A stretch of DNA of 64,000 nt from DATAGF01 sp963834875 (GCA_963834875.1 CAWIDG010000013.1:111800-175799), one strand, 5' to 3'. Numbered from the stretch's first letter, positions 51,388 to 61,617 are shown. The notes: a model not told the origin generated them from the letters alone. Program-made: numbers and translations.

Positions 51388-52368
51388 TCAGGCGACCGAC
51401 AGGACGACCTTCCCGATGGTCGCGTCGTCGCCGACGGCCCGGTGCGCCTCGGCCGCCTGGGCCAACGGCACGACCCGGTCGACGACCGGCCGCAGGCGCC
51501 CGTCGGCGAGGCGGGGCAGGCCCCACTCGGCGAACTCGGCCACCAGACCGGGCCTTCTCCTCGGCGGTTCGGCCGCGGAGCGTGCTCGCGCGGATCGTCG
51601 CCTGCAGCGGCAGGAGCGCGGAGAGGTCAACCTCGGCCCGGGCGCCCCCGACCAGGCCCACGATGGAGATCCGCCCGAGGCGCGCCAGCGCGCGGACGTT
51701 CTCGGCCCAGTACGACCCGCCGACGAGGTCGAGGATCACGTCGGCCCCGCGCCCGCCGGTCGCGTCCCTCACCTCGTCCGGCGAAGGTCGCCTCCGGCGT
51801 CACGATCGCGCGGGCCCCGAGCCCGGTCACCGCGCCGGCCTTCTCGGGCCGGCGCACCGTGCCGATCGCGGAGGCGCCGAGCTCGCGCGCGATCTGGATC
51901 GCGGCCGTGCCCACCCCGCTCGCGGCGGCGTGCACCAGCAGCGTCTCGCCGGGGGCGAGGGGCGCGAGGTGGCGGAGGGACAGGAACGCCGTGAGGAAGA
52001 CCTCCGGGACCGCCGCCGCGTCGGTCAGCTCGAGCCCCTCGGGCACGCGCATGAGCTGGCCGGTTGGAACCACGACCCGCTCGGCGTAGCCGCCCCCGGA
52101 AAGGAGCGCCATCGCGCGGTCCCCGGCCGCCCAGTCGGCGGTGCCCTCGCCGAGCGCGGCGACCGTTCCCGCCGCCTCGAGGCCGAGGATCTCGCTGGCG
52201 CCGGGCGGGGGAGGGTAGCGGCCCATGCGCTGGAGGAGGTCGGCGCGGTTGACGGCCGTCGCGGCGACGTCGAGCACGACCTCGCCCGGCCCGGGCAAGG
52301 GGTCGGCGACCTCGCGGAGCTCCAGCACCTCCGGGCCCGCCGGGCTCCCTGACGACGATCGCCCTCAC
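51388..52368 (-). CDS. NAD(P)H:quinone oxidoreductase, zinc-less MDR type (three frameshifts)
   Basis: A quinone oxidoreductase-like member of the medium-chain dehydrogenase superfamily. The start GTG 52368 overlaps the upstream hydrolase stop (GTGA) and reads RAIVVREPGGP. The reading then crosses slips near 52331, 51780 and 51551, each an apparent one-base gain. Conserved parts are NRADLLQRMGRYPPPPGAS, the nucleotide-binding LLVHAAASGVGTAAIQIA, then GGRGADVILDLVGG and, last, DDATIGKVVLSV. The joined length is 326 residues, typical. No catalytic zinc ligands are seen. Confidence 0.88.
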
Positions 52369-53141
52369 GCGGCCACGACCTCGCGCAGCAGCCGGCCCAG
52401 CTCCTCGCGCGCGTCCCAGAAGAGCATGTGCCCCGCGTCGATCGCCTCCTCGCGCAGGCGCGGGCCGAGGTCGTCGCGCAGCCCCGAGCGCAGGGCGCCG
52501 GTGACGATGTCGGCTCGGAGCGCCTCCACCAGCAGAACGGCGCCGGGATACGCCGCGAGCGACGGGACGGGCTCCGACATCTCGCTCCATGCCGTGACGG
52601 CCGCGGGGCGGCAGTAGCGGAAGCGGACGCGCCCATCGGCGCCCTCGTCGAGGAAGGTGCGCAGGTCCTCGTCGACGCTGTCCCGGGCGTGGTCGGGTCG
52701 CATGGCGAGGCGGGCCGCGCGCGCCTCGTCGACGCTGGCCCAGCCGTCGTCGCGGCGCACCTGCTCGGCCTCCTCGCCGGCCCGGCCCGGTGCGATCGCG
52801 ACGGCGGGATCGACGAGCCCCAGCGCGTCCACCCGGTCGGGGTGCGCCGAGGCGAGGGCCATGCCGATCAGCCCGCCGAACGAGTGCCCGACCACGGCGG
52901 CCCCGGCGACGCCGGCGCCGTCCAGCGTCAGCACGAGGTCCTCGACGTGCCGCTCCACCGACCACGGGGGCTCCCAGGTGGAGTGGCCGTGACCCCGCAG
53001 GTCCGGCGCGAGGACGCGGAGCCCGGGCAGCTCCTCCTCGGCGAGGCGCCGGTAGCGCGCGCCCGTGTTCGTGACGCCGTGGATCACCAGCACCGGCCGC
53101 CCGTCGGCTGGCCCCCAGGCGTGCAGGTGCAGGCGGCTCAT
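52365..53141 (-). CDS. alpha/beta hydrolase
   Basis: A 258-residue alpha/beta hydrolase. HGVTNTG follows the first strand, the nucleophile elbow is VVGHSFGGL (Ser), LRGHGHST is the usual cap-side loop, and the catalytic histidine is in DAGHMLFW. The start ATG 53141 (MSRLHLHAWG) is preferred over one six codons upstream because family members open like this. It overlaps the quinone oxidoreductase start by 4 bases and may act on the same pathway. The substrate is unknown. Confidence 0.87.
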   Translation of the reverse strand: MSRLHLHAWGPADGRPVLVIHGVTNTGARYRRLAEEELPGLRVLAPDLRGHGHSTWEPPWSVERHVEDLVLTLDGAGVAGAAVVGHSFGGLIGMALASAHPDRVDALGLVDPAVAIAPGRAGEEAEQVRRDDGWASVDEARAARLAMRPDHARDSVDEDLRTFLDEGADGRVRFRYCRPAAVTAWSEMSEPVPSLAAYPGAVLLVEALRADIVTGALRSGLRDDLGPRLREEAIDAGHMLFWDAREELGRLLREVVAA

Positions 53142-53190
53142 CCGCCGCGATGCTCTCACACCCGCGGCGGACGGCCCGTCCCCCGGCGAT

Positions 53191-53469
53191 TCAGACGAGC
53201 CTGCGCCGCGAGGAGCGGTTGTCGATCCAGCCGTAGATCAGCAGCAGGACGATCGCCCCGACGATGGCGGTCAGCCAGGTCGAGAGGTCCCAGAACTCGT
53301 CGAGCGGGTCGGCGTCGAAGATGGCGCCGGCGAGGAAGCCTCCGATCAGGGCGCCGGCGATGCCGATCAGCGTGGTCACGATGATGCCGCCCGGCTGCTT
53401 GCCGGGCAGGATGGCCTTGGCGATGACGCCCGCGATGAGGCCGAGGATGATGAAGGCGATGATGCCCAT
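53191..53469 (-). CDS. GlsB/YeaQ/YmgE family stress membrane protein
   Basis: A 92-residue membrane protein with three helices (MGIIAFIILGLIAGVIAKAI, then a G-rich IIVTTLIGIAGALIGGFLAG, and AIVGAIVLLLIYGWI). The GKQPGG turn after helix one is the family hallmark. These transglycosylase-associated proteins are induced by general stress; the molecular role is unsettled. The start at 53469 has GAGGGAGA upstream. Confidence 0.93.
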   Translation of the reverse strand: MGIIAFIILGLIAGVIAKAILPGKQPGGIIVTTLIGIAGALIGGFLAGAIFDADPLDEFWDLSTWLTAIVGAIVLLLIYGWIDNRSSRRRLV

Positions 53470-53544
53470 GGCGTGTCTCCCTCTGGGCCGGGCTGCGATG
53501 GTGGTTCGTGACCCGGCCCGGGGCGCTTGCAAACACGGTCGGGC

Positions 53545-53995
53545 GTGAGCGCCGGCCGACCGGTGCTCTATAGCATCGGATACGAGCGCTTTGCGACAGC
53601 GGATGGCCTGCGTGACGCCCTGGAGCGGGCCGGCGTCGAGCGGGTCGTCAACGTCCGCGACCTGCCCCGCAGCCGCCGGCCGGGCTTCTCGCGCCGCGCC
53701 CTCGAGGCGGCCCTCGCGCGGCGCGGGGATCGTCTACGAGCACCGGCGCGAGCTCGGCAACCCTGCCGCGATCCGCGCCGTCTACCGCTCGGGCGACCGG
53801 GACGGCGGGCGGAAGGCGTACCGCGCCCACCTCCTCGGCGATCGGTGGTCGGCGCTCGGCGGCCTGGCCGAGGCCGCCGTCGAGCGCCCGACCGCGATGC
53901 TCTGCCTGGAGGACGACCAGGCCGCTTGCCACAGGGACGTCATCGCCGAGGAGCTGGTGCGCCGCCACCCCGCGATCCGGGTCGAGCCCATCTGA
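53545..53995 (+). CDS. DUF488 family protein (frameshift near 53726)
   Basis: A 149-residue member of the DUF488 family, of unknown function. GTG 53545 opens GRPVLYSIGYERF, then VVNVRDLPRSRRPGFS. One extra G in GCGCGGGGATC near 53726 breaks the frame; without it the sequence reads ARRGIVYEHRRELGNP and ends with MLCLEDDQAACHRDVIAEEL. The conserved CxE and H residues hint at a catalytic or metal role, but this is untested. Its stop is 17 bases from the end of the opposing oxidase gene. Confidence 0.88.
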
Positions 53996-54012
53996 GGCCC
54001 AGCGCGGCGGGC

Positions 54013-57000
54013 TCAGGGGCGCGTCAGCGTGAAGGCGTCGGCGTAGAAGGCGTTGCCGCTGACGGCCGAGGTGTGGCTGAGGCGCACGCCGAGCCGGTTG
54101 CCGGCGGCGGTGGTGCGCTGCACGGTGATCTGCTGCCAGGAGGTGGAAGGTTGACGGCCGGCGCGGCCGACGTCGGCGACCACCGTGCCGCCGGCGAGGT
54201 GCGCTCGCGCAGCTTGATCTGGATCGGCTTGCCGATCGAGGAGGCGGTGGCCGCCTTGACCCAGGCCGTGGCGGTGTAGGTGGCCGCGGCGGTGCGAGGT
54301 GACGTTGTCGCCGCCGTCGATCGTGAAGTAGGTGCCGCTGGTGCAGGCCACGCGCGCCACGGCCCCGCCGTGGGGGGCCCCGACCTGGGCCTCGCGGGTC
54401 AGCGAGCCCTGGTAGCCGCTCCAGCCGACCGTGTTGACCTCGAAGGAGGGGTTGGCGACCAGGTTGCCCGGCGGCGGGGGCGGCGGGGTCGCGGAGACCG
54501 TCACCTGGCGGGTCGTGGTCGCGGTCGCGGGCGTGTCGGCGTCGTCGGTGACCTGCAGGCGCACCGTGTAGGTGCCGGCGGAGGGGAAGGTGCGCTGGGC
54601 CTGCGCGCGGTTGCCGTCGTCGAAGGCGCCGTCGTTGTCGAGGTCCCAGGCGCGCGACTCGATCGTGCCGTCGGAGTCGGTCGAGGCGTCGGTGAAGGTG
54701 ACCTGCTGGCCGGTCTGGGGGCTGGCGGGCAGGAACGTGAAGGCGGCCGTGGGCGGGGAGTTGGGGGGCGGGGTCGCCGAGACCGTCACCTGGCGGGTCG
54801 TGGTCGCGGGCGCGCCGTCGTCGTCGGTGACCTGCAGGCGCACCGTGTAGGTGCCGGCCGACGGGAAGCTGCGCTGGGCCTCGCGCCGTTGCCGTCGTCG
54901 AAGGTGCCGTCGTTGTCGAGGTCCCAGGCGCGCGACGCGATCGTGCCGTCGGAGTCGGTCGAGGCGTCGGTGAAGGTGACCGGCTGGCCGGTCTGGGGGC
55001 TGGCGGGCAGGAACGTGAAGGCGGCCGTGGGCGGGGAGTTGGGGCGGCGGGGTCCGAGACCGTCACCTGGCGGGTCGTGGTCGCGGTCGCGGGCGGTCGG
55101 CGTCGTCGGTGACCTGCAGGCGCACCGTGTAGGTGCCGGCGACGGGAAGCTGCGCTGGGCCTGCGCGCCGTTGGCCTCGAAGGTGCCGTTGTTGTCGAGG
55201 TCCCAGGCGCGCGACTCGATCGTGCCGTCGGAGTCGGTCGAGGCGTCGGTGAAGGTGACCTGCTGGCCGGTCTGGGGGCTGGCGGGCAGGAACGTGAAGG
55301 CGGCCGTGGGCGGGGAGTTGGGGGGCGGGGGCTCGGGACCGCCCGTGGAGAGCGTGAAGGCGTCGGCGTAGATGGCGTTGCCGCTGACGGCCGAGGTGTG
55401 GCTGAGGCGCACGCCGAGCCGGTTGCCGGCGGCGGTGGTGCGCTGGACCGTCAGCTGCTGCCAGGAGGTCGTGAGGGACACGCTGACCGAGCCGACGTCG
55501 GCCACCGTGGCGCCGGCGGGGGTGCGCTCGCGCAGCTTGATCTGGATCGGCTTGCCGATCGAGGAGGCGGTGGCCGCCTTGACCCAGGCCGTGGCGGTGT
55601 AGGTGGCCGCGGCGGTGGAGGTGACGTTGTTGCCGCCGTCGATCGTGAAGTAGGTGCCGCTGGTCCAGGCCACGCGCGCCACGGCCCCGCCGTGGGGGGC
55701 CCCGACCTGGGCCTCGCGGGTCAGCGAGCCCTGGTAGCCGCTCCAGCCGACCGTGTTGACCTCGAAGGAGGGGTTGGCGACCAGGTTGCCCGGCGGCGGG
55801 GGCGGCGGGGGCGGGGGCGGGCCGTCCGAGACCGTCACCTGGCGGGTCGTGGTCGCGGTCGCGGGCGTGTCGGCGTCGTCGGTGACCTGCAGGCGCACCG
55901 TGTAGGTGCCGGCCGACGGGAAGCTGCGCTGGGCCTGCGCGCCGTTGGCCTCGAAGGTGCCGTCGTTGTCGAGGTCCCAGGCGCGCGACTCGATCGTGCC
56001 GTCGGAGTCGGTCGAGGCGTCGGTGAAGGTGACCTGCTGGCCGGTCTGGGGGCTGGCGGGCAGGAACGTGAAGGCGGCCGTGGGCGGGGAGTTGGGGGGC
56101 GGGGGCGGAGGGGCGCCGCCGCCCAGCCTCACCCACCGAGCCACCGAGGGGACGCCGTCGGCCGTGAGCGTGAACAGCATGTAGTTGCCCGGGGGCGCGA
56201 GGTTCGCGTTCGCCGGCGCGACGGCGGAGAGCCCCCCGGCGGTGGGCGTCACGGAGAGCTCGACGTGGCGCTGGTTCATGTCGTTGCCGTGCGTCGTCGC
56301 CCCGGGGCTCATCAGCACGGCGCGCGTCGGCGAGCCGGTGGCCTCGATCGCGAACGGGCTGCCGTAGCCGAGCGCCGAGGGCGCCGAGACGATCGAGGGG
56401 CGCGGGCCGCGGAAGAGGTAGGGCGGCTCGAAGACCTCGACGACGTCGTCGTCGTTGCCGCCCCCCGAGGCCGTGTTGTCGCCGCCGGAGAAGACGCGGC
56501 CGTCGGGCAGCAGGAGCGCCGTGGAGTGGTAGGCGCGCTGCTCGCTCTGGTCGGCCAGCCGGGTCCAGCTGTTGGTGGCCGGGTCGTACAGGACCGTCTC
56601 GCGCTGGGGCGAGCCCTCCTGCCCGGAGCTGTTGCCGCCCACCGCCAGGAGCGTCCCGTCCGGCAGGATCACCGTGTTGAGGTTGCGCCGGGTCTGGGGG
56701 AGGGGGGCCGGCGTTGGTCCAGCCGGCCGACGGGTTCTGGAGGTTGAGGCGGTGCGTGTTCGGCGTGCCGCCGCCTCCTGCCAGGAAGGCCGTCGTCGCT
56801 CCCGACGGCGGTCCCGGCAGCAGCACGCCGCTGCCGAACCCCGTCCGCGCCTCTGGCAGCAGCGGCAGGTCGGTGAACTGGTAGGTCGAGAGATTGAAGA
56901 GCGCCGAGTCCGACCGCCCCGGCCCGCCCATCAGGGCGCGGCCGTCCGGCAGGACGTGCCAGTGGGGGTAGAACTGCACACGTCCCGGCCGGTGTGGACG

Positions 57001-57785
57001 AGCTGGATGCTGCCGGCCGCGCCGCCGGGGGTGAAGATCTCGACGTCGCGGTTCATCGTCTGGGTCCCCGTCTCGTCCCAGCCGCTCGTGATCAGCACGC
57101 GCCCGTCCGGCAGCCGGGTGGCGGTCGGGTACCAGCGGCCGTGGCGCATGTCGACCTGGCGGGTCCAGGTCTCCGCGACCGGGTCGAAGATCCAGATCTG
57201 GTTGAGGCCGAAGAAGTTGTCGCCCCCGGTCCAGTCGAGCTGGCCGCCGACGAACAGGATGCGCCCGTCGGCGAGGGCGACCTGGCCGGCGCAGAAGAGG
57301 TTGGACGGCGGGTCGACGCGATGCCCGTCCCCGGTGACCGGGTCGTAGACGTACGCGTTGCTGTTGCTCTTGGCGAAGAGCAGGTTCCCCGTGGGCAGCA
57401 GGACCGCGTGCACGGCGACGGACGGGACGGTCCGGGGCGGGCCCCAGCGGCCGACCTGCGCGGGCTCGCCGACCGCGAGCGACCGCCGCGCGCGGCGCCG
57501 GGACGAGACCGGGATCACCGGCCGCAGGCCCGCCCTCACGCGGGCGGCCTTCACGCGGCGGATCTTGGCGCGCACCTTGGCGTGCTCGGCGGCGTGGTGC
57601 GAGCCGAGCGCCCGGTTCTCGAACCGCCGCAGCCTGGCCTCCGCCTTCAGCGCCGTCGACGACGTCGGGCCCGTGGCCAGCCGCTCGAGCGCCGGCGACG
57701 GGGTGGGGGACCCCGACGCGGCCGGCAGCCCGGCGGCCAGCGAGGCCGCGGCCACCACCGCCATCGGACCCGCCACGCGCCGCAC
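54013..57785 (-). CDS. secreted copper-radical-oxidase-like protein with PKD and CBM-like modules (frameshifted)
   Basis: A very large exported protein of about 1250 residues. GTG 57785 has AAGGAGG upstream and a signal peptide (MAVVAAASLAAGLPAASG). A kelch-propeller galactose/glyoxal-oxidase-like domain (AA5 style) follows, with a candidate crosslinked Cys in NLFCAGQVALADG, a Tyr in RWYPTATRLPDGRV, the Tyr-His pair in RAYHSTALLLPDG and the last His in TTHGNDMNQRHVEL of the DUF1929 domain. Then come four PKD domains (PPTAAFTFLPASPQTGQQ, then DLDNDGTF) and two carbohydrate-binding-like domains (NLVANPSFEVNTVGWSGY). Slips occur near 56975, 56710, 55120, 54880, 54290 and 54150. It could oxidise surface alcohols or aldehydes and release peroxide; this is family knowledge. 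Confidence 0.8.
54020..56100 (-). repeat. tandem module duplication inside the oxidase gene
   Basis: A unit made of a CBM-like module (54031-54460 and 55357-55800) and a PKD module (about 54490-54770, 54785-55050, 55060-55330 and 55830-56100) is repeated. The two CBM copies and the four PKD copies are nearly identical in DNA, for example GACCGTGTTGACCTCGAAGG and GAGGCGTCGGTGAAGGTGAC in each. Such identity indicates recent duplication or gene conversion and could also mislead assembly. Confidence 0.88.
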
Positions 57786-57967
57786 GGCACCCTCCTTCCG
57801 GGACGTTCAAGGGCGACGGTATGACGATTCCGGCGGATCGGGGTACTGGCCGGACGTCTAGTCGCCGGCTCGCTGCGGCGAGACGAACGGTCCTGGCGCG
57901 GTTTGGCCGCGCCGGGGGAGGGTAGGAGCGGCCCCATGGCCCAAGTCGCCGACAGGCCCGGCCACCG

Positions 57968-58159
57968 GTGAGATCGCCGCCCCTCGAGCGCTGGGCCGAG
58001 GACATCGCGCTTGGCGAGCTCGCCAGGCTCGCGCGCGACCTGCCCGACATCCCGCCTTCTGAGGCGTGGCGGCGCCTCGGCCGCCTCAGCCTGGACCAGC
58101 GGACGGTCGTGATCGCGACGCTCGCCCGCGCGAGCCGGCGCGCCGAGGCGCGGGCGTGA
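57968..58159 (+). CDS. small hypothetical protein
   Basis: A 63-residue frame from GTG 57968. It is helical and charged (LERWAEDIALGELARLARDLP, then RLGRLSLDQRTVVIATLARASRR) and looks like a DNA- or protein-binding helix bundle, but no family is recognised. It lies alone between the divergent oxidase gene and a decayed region, with no strong ribosome site. Confidence 0.4.
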   Translation: MRSPPLERWAEDIALGELARLARDLPDIPPSEAWRRLGRLSLDQRTVVIATLARASRRAEARA

Positions 58160-58189
58160 CCCGGCGCGGTCGAGCCGGGGCCCGCGGCC

Positions 58190-58660
58190 TCACGAGGCGA
58201 GCGCCTGGGGGCTGACCTCCTTGGTCTTCTGGACGGTCCACTTCATCGTGCGGACCGTCTGCGGATGACAGCGCGCCACGACCTTCAGAAGGGCCCCGTC
58301 CTCACGGCCTGCGCTCCCTGGCCGAGGGCGGTCCACGCCAGCAACGCCCGGGCGGCGGCCAGGTGGAGTCCCGGAGGTCGCCGAGCAGGAGCACGGCCGG
58401 CTCGGGTCGGCGGCCCACGACCTCGGCGCCCCGCTCCCTCAGCCAGCCAGCACCCCTGGCCGCCGCTCGCCGCCGAGGGCGTCGCCCTTGGAGTGCAGGA
58501 TCGACGCGCTGGGGACCCACTCGTCCACGGCATCAGCCGTCACGCCGTCGGCCAGGAAGCCATCGACCCGGACCGGCCAGCGATCGTCGCGAGCGTAGGG
58601 CGTTCTCGTGCCCCAGGGGTCCGCGATGCGGTCGGATCGGGAGGCGGTGACTCGAGCCAC
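58190..58660 (-). pseudogene. decayed molybdopterin-oxidoreductase N-terminus and flanking remnants
   Basis: From GTG 58660 the minus strand reads WGTRTPYARDDRWPVRVDG, then DAVDEWVPSASILHSKGDA. This closely resembles the first 50 residues of a family of formate-dehydrogenase/nitrate-reductase-like proteins in which the Fe-S cysteines are replaced (SASILHSxGDA). The likeness ends near 58500, where 600-700 further residues are expected. Short sensible pieces in other frames follow (LLKVVARCHPQTVRTMKWTVQK, ending at 58190). The region is best read as a remnant. It overlaps, in another frame, the 3' end of the MMPL gene. Confidence 0.5.
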
Positions 58661-60875
58661 GGGTTCGGCGACCTACGCCGGGCGCGCACTGGCGGGCAGG
58701 CGCGTGGTCGGCGGGCGCTGGCGCGGGCGCGCGGGGCCAGAAGCCGCGACGCCCGACCAGCGTGATCAGGGCGGGCACCAGGAGAGGCCTCACCACGAAC
58801 GCGTCCAGAGCGATGCCGAGCGCCATGACGAAGGCGAACTGGCGCAGCGCGTCAACCGGCACCAGCGCCAGCAGCCCGAAGCTGCAGGCCAGGACGAGCC
58901 CCGCCACGGAGATGCTGAGCGACGCCGATGGCATCGCGCTGCGGATGCCCTGGACGATCCCGACCCGCTGGGCCGCGCGCCAGATGCCTCCGACGAGGTA
59001 GATGTTGTAGTCGGAGCCCAGGGCCAGCAGCAGGACCGCGGTGGCGAAGGGGACGTAGTAGACGAGCTGCCCCTGCCCGAGCGCGTCCTGGAAGACCCAG
59101 GTCGCGATGCCGAGCGTCGCCGCGACCGTGAGGGCGTTGGCGGCAAGCAGGTAGAGGGGCGCCACCAGCGCGCGCAGGAACAGCGCGAGCAGAAGGAAGT
59201 TCACGATCAGGGCGGCGATGCCGACCCGCAGGAGCTCGGTGCGCATCGCGTCGACCGAGGCGCTCGCGATCGCCGTGTCCCCGGCCAGCGAGGCCCGCGC
59301 CTCCGGCGCGCCCGACGCGGCGAGCATGCCGGGCAGGGCCCGCTCGATGGCGTCGAGCCGCTCGATCGCCGCGTGCTCGGTGGGCTCGGAGTCGAGCACC
59401 ACCACGAAGCGCGAGGCGCCGGCGTCCTCGGACACGAAGACCCCTGGTGCGAGCCTCGGCACGGGGCCGCTCGGGCCGATCACGTCCGCCACCCCGGGCT
59501 GGGCGCCCAGCGCGTCGCCCAGCCGCGCCAACGCGGCCGCATCCGTGGCGCCGGGTCCCTCGACCAGCACCTCCGTCGGCGCCGTCACGCCGGGCGCGAA
59601 GCCGGCCTCGACCGCGGCCTGGGCGTCGGACGACGGGCCGCCCGTCAGCCCGAGCCCCAGCTCGAGGTCGCGCAGCGGCGAGGCCGCGACGAGGAGGCCC
59701 CCCACCAGCAGGACGACGACGACCGCCGCGACGCCCCGGGTCGTGAGCATGCGGGTCGCGAGCGGCGGCCGGGGCTCCCGTTCCGCGCGGGCGGCGGGCA
59801 GCCTTCGGCCGGGCCAGAAGGCGCCCCGCCCGAGGATGGCCAGCAGCGCCGGGAGCAGGGTGACCGATACGGCGACGCTGACGACGGCGGTCAGGGCCAG
59901 CGCCGGCGCGAAGGCGCGGAAGAAGTCGACGTCGCCCACCAGGAGCGCCGCCGTCCCCAGCGCCGTCGTGAGGCCCGCCGTCAGCACGATCGCGATCGTG
60001 TGCGCGCTCGCCCCGATGGCGGCTCCACGGGGGCCGCCCTCGCGCAGCCGGGAGCGCACGCCGAACAGGTAGAAGATCGCGTAGTCGGTGACGATGCCGA
60101 TGAGCAGCGCCGACACCACCGGCTCGATGTCCTGGCTTGTGGAGATCCCCGTGGCCTCGGCGACGGCGCCGATTGCGCGAAGGTCGACGGCGTAGGTGAC
60201 CGCGATCGTCCCCAGCACGACAAGCGGTGCGACCAGCGAGCGGAAGACGACGGCAACGACCAGGGCGATCAGCGCCAGGGTCACGCCGACCACCAGGGGG
60301 AGCCACTCGTCGATCGCCTCGAGCTGCTCCTGCCGGGCGGCCGACGAGCCGGTGATGCCCGCGGTCGCCCCGTCGGGTATCGGGGCCGCGGCGATGTAGT
60401 CGCGGCCGAGGCGCGCCTGGCGGGCGATCGAGGCCGACTCGGCGAACGCCAGGTAGGTGAGCATCGAGGCCGGGCCCTCCCGGGCGCCGGGCGCGATGCC
60501 GCCGGCGCTGGTGAGCGGCGCGGCCGCGGCGATCTCCTCGAGCCCCGGCACTCGGCGGCGGCTCACATCGAGGGCGAAGCGCGCGAGCGCCGCCTGCTCG
60601 GCCACGCTCAGCCCGCCGGGACGGCTCACGACCACCTGGGTGCGCGAGATGAGGGGGGCGCCGAAGACGTCCGCCGACCTCCGCTCCGCGGCCAGCGGCG
60701 CGGCGTCGTCGGGGAGCGGGAGCTCCAGGTCCGCCGACCCCCCGAGCCCCGGAAGGGTCAGGACCATCGTGACCGCCGCGGCGATCCACCCCACCACGAT
60801 CACGTGGCGCAGCGCGACGATCGCGCGGCTGACCAGGAGGGACCAGCGCGCGCCGGGTCCGGGTTCCTCGCTCAC
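58533..60875 (-). CDS. MMPL family transporter
   Basis: A second RND-superfamily exporter, uninterrupted for about 740 residues. GTG 60875 follows GAGGAG. Two repeats are visible: helix IVVGWIAAAVTMVLTLPG, an outside loop, then LVVGVTLALIALVVAVVFRSL and SALLIGIVTDYAIFYLFGVRSRL. The second repeat ends LLLALGSDYNIYLVGGIW and FVMALGIALDAFVVRPLLVPAL. The D-Y pairs of both halves are kept. The last 40-45 residues (from ADHAPARQ on) run over the decayed oxidoreductase segment in another frame, so the original stop was probably lost. It is divergent from the 61043 gene. Confidence 0.87.
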   Translation of the reverse strand: MSEEPGPGARWSLLVSRAIVALRHVIVVGWIAAAVTMVLTLPGLGGSADLELPLPDDAAPLAAERRSADVFGAPLISRTQVVVSRPGGLSVAEQAALARFALDVSRRRVPGLEEIAAAAPLTSAGGIAPGAREGPASMLTYLAFAESASIARQARLGRDYIAAAPIPDGATAGITGSSAARQEQLEAIDEWLPLVVGVTLALIALVVAVVFRSLVAPLVVLGTIAVTYAVDLRAIGAVAEATGISTSQDIEPVVSALLIGIVTDYAIFYLFGVRSRLREGGPRGAAIGASAHTIAIVLTAGLTTALGTAALLVGDVDFFRAFAPALALTAVVSVAVSVTLLPALLAILGRGAFWPGRRLPAARAEREPRPPLATRMLTTRGVAAVVVVLLVGGLLVAASPLRDLELGLGLTGGPSSDAQAAVEAGFAPGVTAPTEVLVEGPGATDAAALARLGDALGAQPGVADVIGPSGPVPRLAPGVFVSEDAGASRFVVVLDSEPTEHAAIERLDAIERALPGMLAASGAPEARASLAGDTAIASASVDAMRTELLRVGIAALIVNFLLLALFLRALVAPLYLLAANALTVAATLGIATWVFQDALGQGQLVYYVPFATAVLLLALGSDYNIYLVGGIWRAAQRVGIVQGIRSAMPSASLSISVAGLVLACSFGLLALVPVDALRQFAFVMALGIALDAFVVRPLLVPALITLVGRRGFWPRAPAPAPADHAPARQCAPGVGRRTRGSSHRLPIRPHRGPLGHENALRSRRSLAGPGRWLPGRRRDG

Positions 60876-61042
60876 ACCATCTCCTCGGGTGTAGGCCCGC
60901 CGTACCCCGGTCGGCCGCCGGTCAATCCCGCCGGGGCGAATCCTCAGGACCTGGCCCAGGCAGGGACGCGCGTCGGCCCGCAAGCCTGGCGAAGGTGAGA
61001 TGCTCCGGCCGTAGGGTTGCCCAAATCGCCAGGGAGGCTCGA

Positions 61043-61327
61043 ATGGCTCTCGCACGCGTGGTGTCGTTCGAAGGGGTCAGCAGCGACCGGATCGATGAGA
61101 TCAAGCGGGAGATGAGCGAGGGGGAGCAGCCGGAGGGGGTTCCCGCGACGGAGGTCGTCGTGCTCCACGACCCCGAGGCCGAGAGGTCACTCGTCATCCT
61201 CTTCTTCGAGACCGAGGACGACTACAGGCGCGGAGACGAGACGCTGAACGCGATGCCGGCCGGCGACACGCCGGGGCAGCGCACGTCGGTGACGAGGTAT
61301 GACGTCAGCGTTCGGATGACGGCGTAG
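61043..61327 (+). CDS. small conserved hypothetical protein (dimeric alpha-beta barrel-like)
   Basis: A 94-residue protein after a GGGAGG site. It reads ALARVVSFEGVSSDRIDEIK, then EVVVLHDPEAERSLVILFFE, DDYRRGDETLNAMPAGDTPG and YDVSVRMTA, a beta-alpha-beta repeat like small stress-responsive or monooxygenase-like dimeric barrels. Proteins of this kind are common in soil actinobacteria; the function is unknown. No partner gene is close on the same strand. Confidence 0.8.
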   Translation: MALARVVSFEGVSSDRIDEIKREMSEGEQPEGVPATEVVVLHDPEAERSLVILFFETEDDYRRGDETLNAMPAGDTPGQRTSVTRYDVSVRMTA

Positions 61328-61343
61328 GGCCGGCCACGCGAAG

Positions 61344-61369
61344 GAGGCCCGAACGGTCCGCCGGGCCTC
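61344..61369. terminator. hairpin between converging genes
   Basis: GAGGCCC (61344-61350) and GGGCCTC (61363-61369) pair around a 12-base loop, between the stop at 61327 and the end of the opposing gene at 61384. It probably serves both. Confidence 0.5.
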
Positions 61370-61383
61370 ACGCCGGCGGGTTG

Positions 61384-61617
61384 CTAGGCGTCGCCGAAGA
61401 CCAACGCGGCGAGTCGCTCCAGGGCTTCGAGTTTCGTCTCGCCGTGCGCCAACAGACTGGTCGAGCCGGCCGTCTGATGTGCGGCCCCCGAGGGGATGGC
61501 CACGACGAGCCAATCCGGGAAATGGGCGGCGGCGCGGGGCTCGTTGTCGAACCACACGCCGAAGCCCTCGGCAGCCAGTCTGGCTTCGATCTCGGCGGCG
61601 CGGCGCTCATCGTCCAT
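61384..61617 (-). CDS. small hypothetical protein
   Basis: 77 residues from ATG 61617: an N-terminal charged helix (DDERRAAEIEARLAAEGFG), a strand with FPDWLVVAIPSG and a C-terminal helix (TKLEALERLAALVFGD). The composition and turn residues look like a real folded protein, but no family is recognised. It converges with the 61043 gene. Confidence 0.6.
   Translation of the reverse strand: MDDERRAAEIEARLAAEGFGVWFDNEPRAAAHFPDWLVVAIPSGAAHQTAGSTSLLAHGETKLEALERLAALVFGDA

Noticed and set aside
54020..56100. CRISPR-like array in the oxidase gene
   Set aside because: The repeats are in-frame protein modules of about 270 and 430 bases with conserved spacing, not short repeats with unique spacers.
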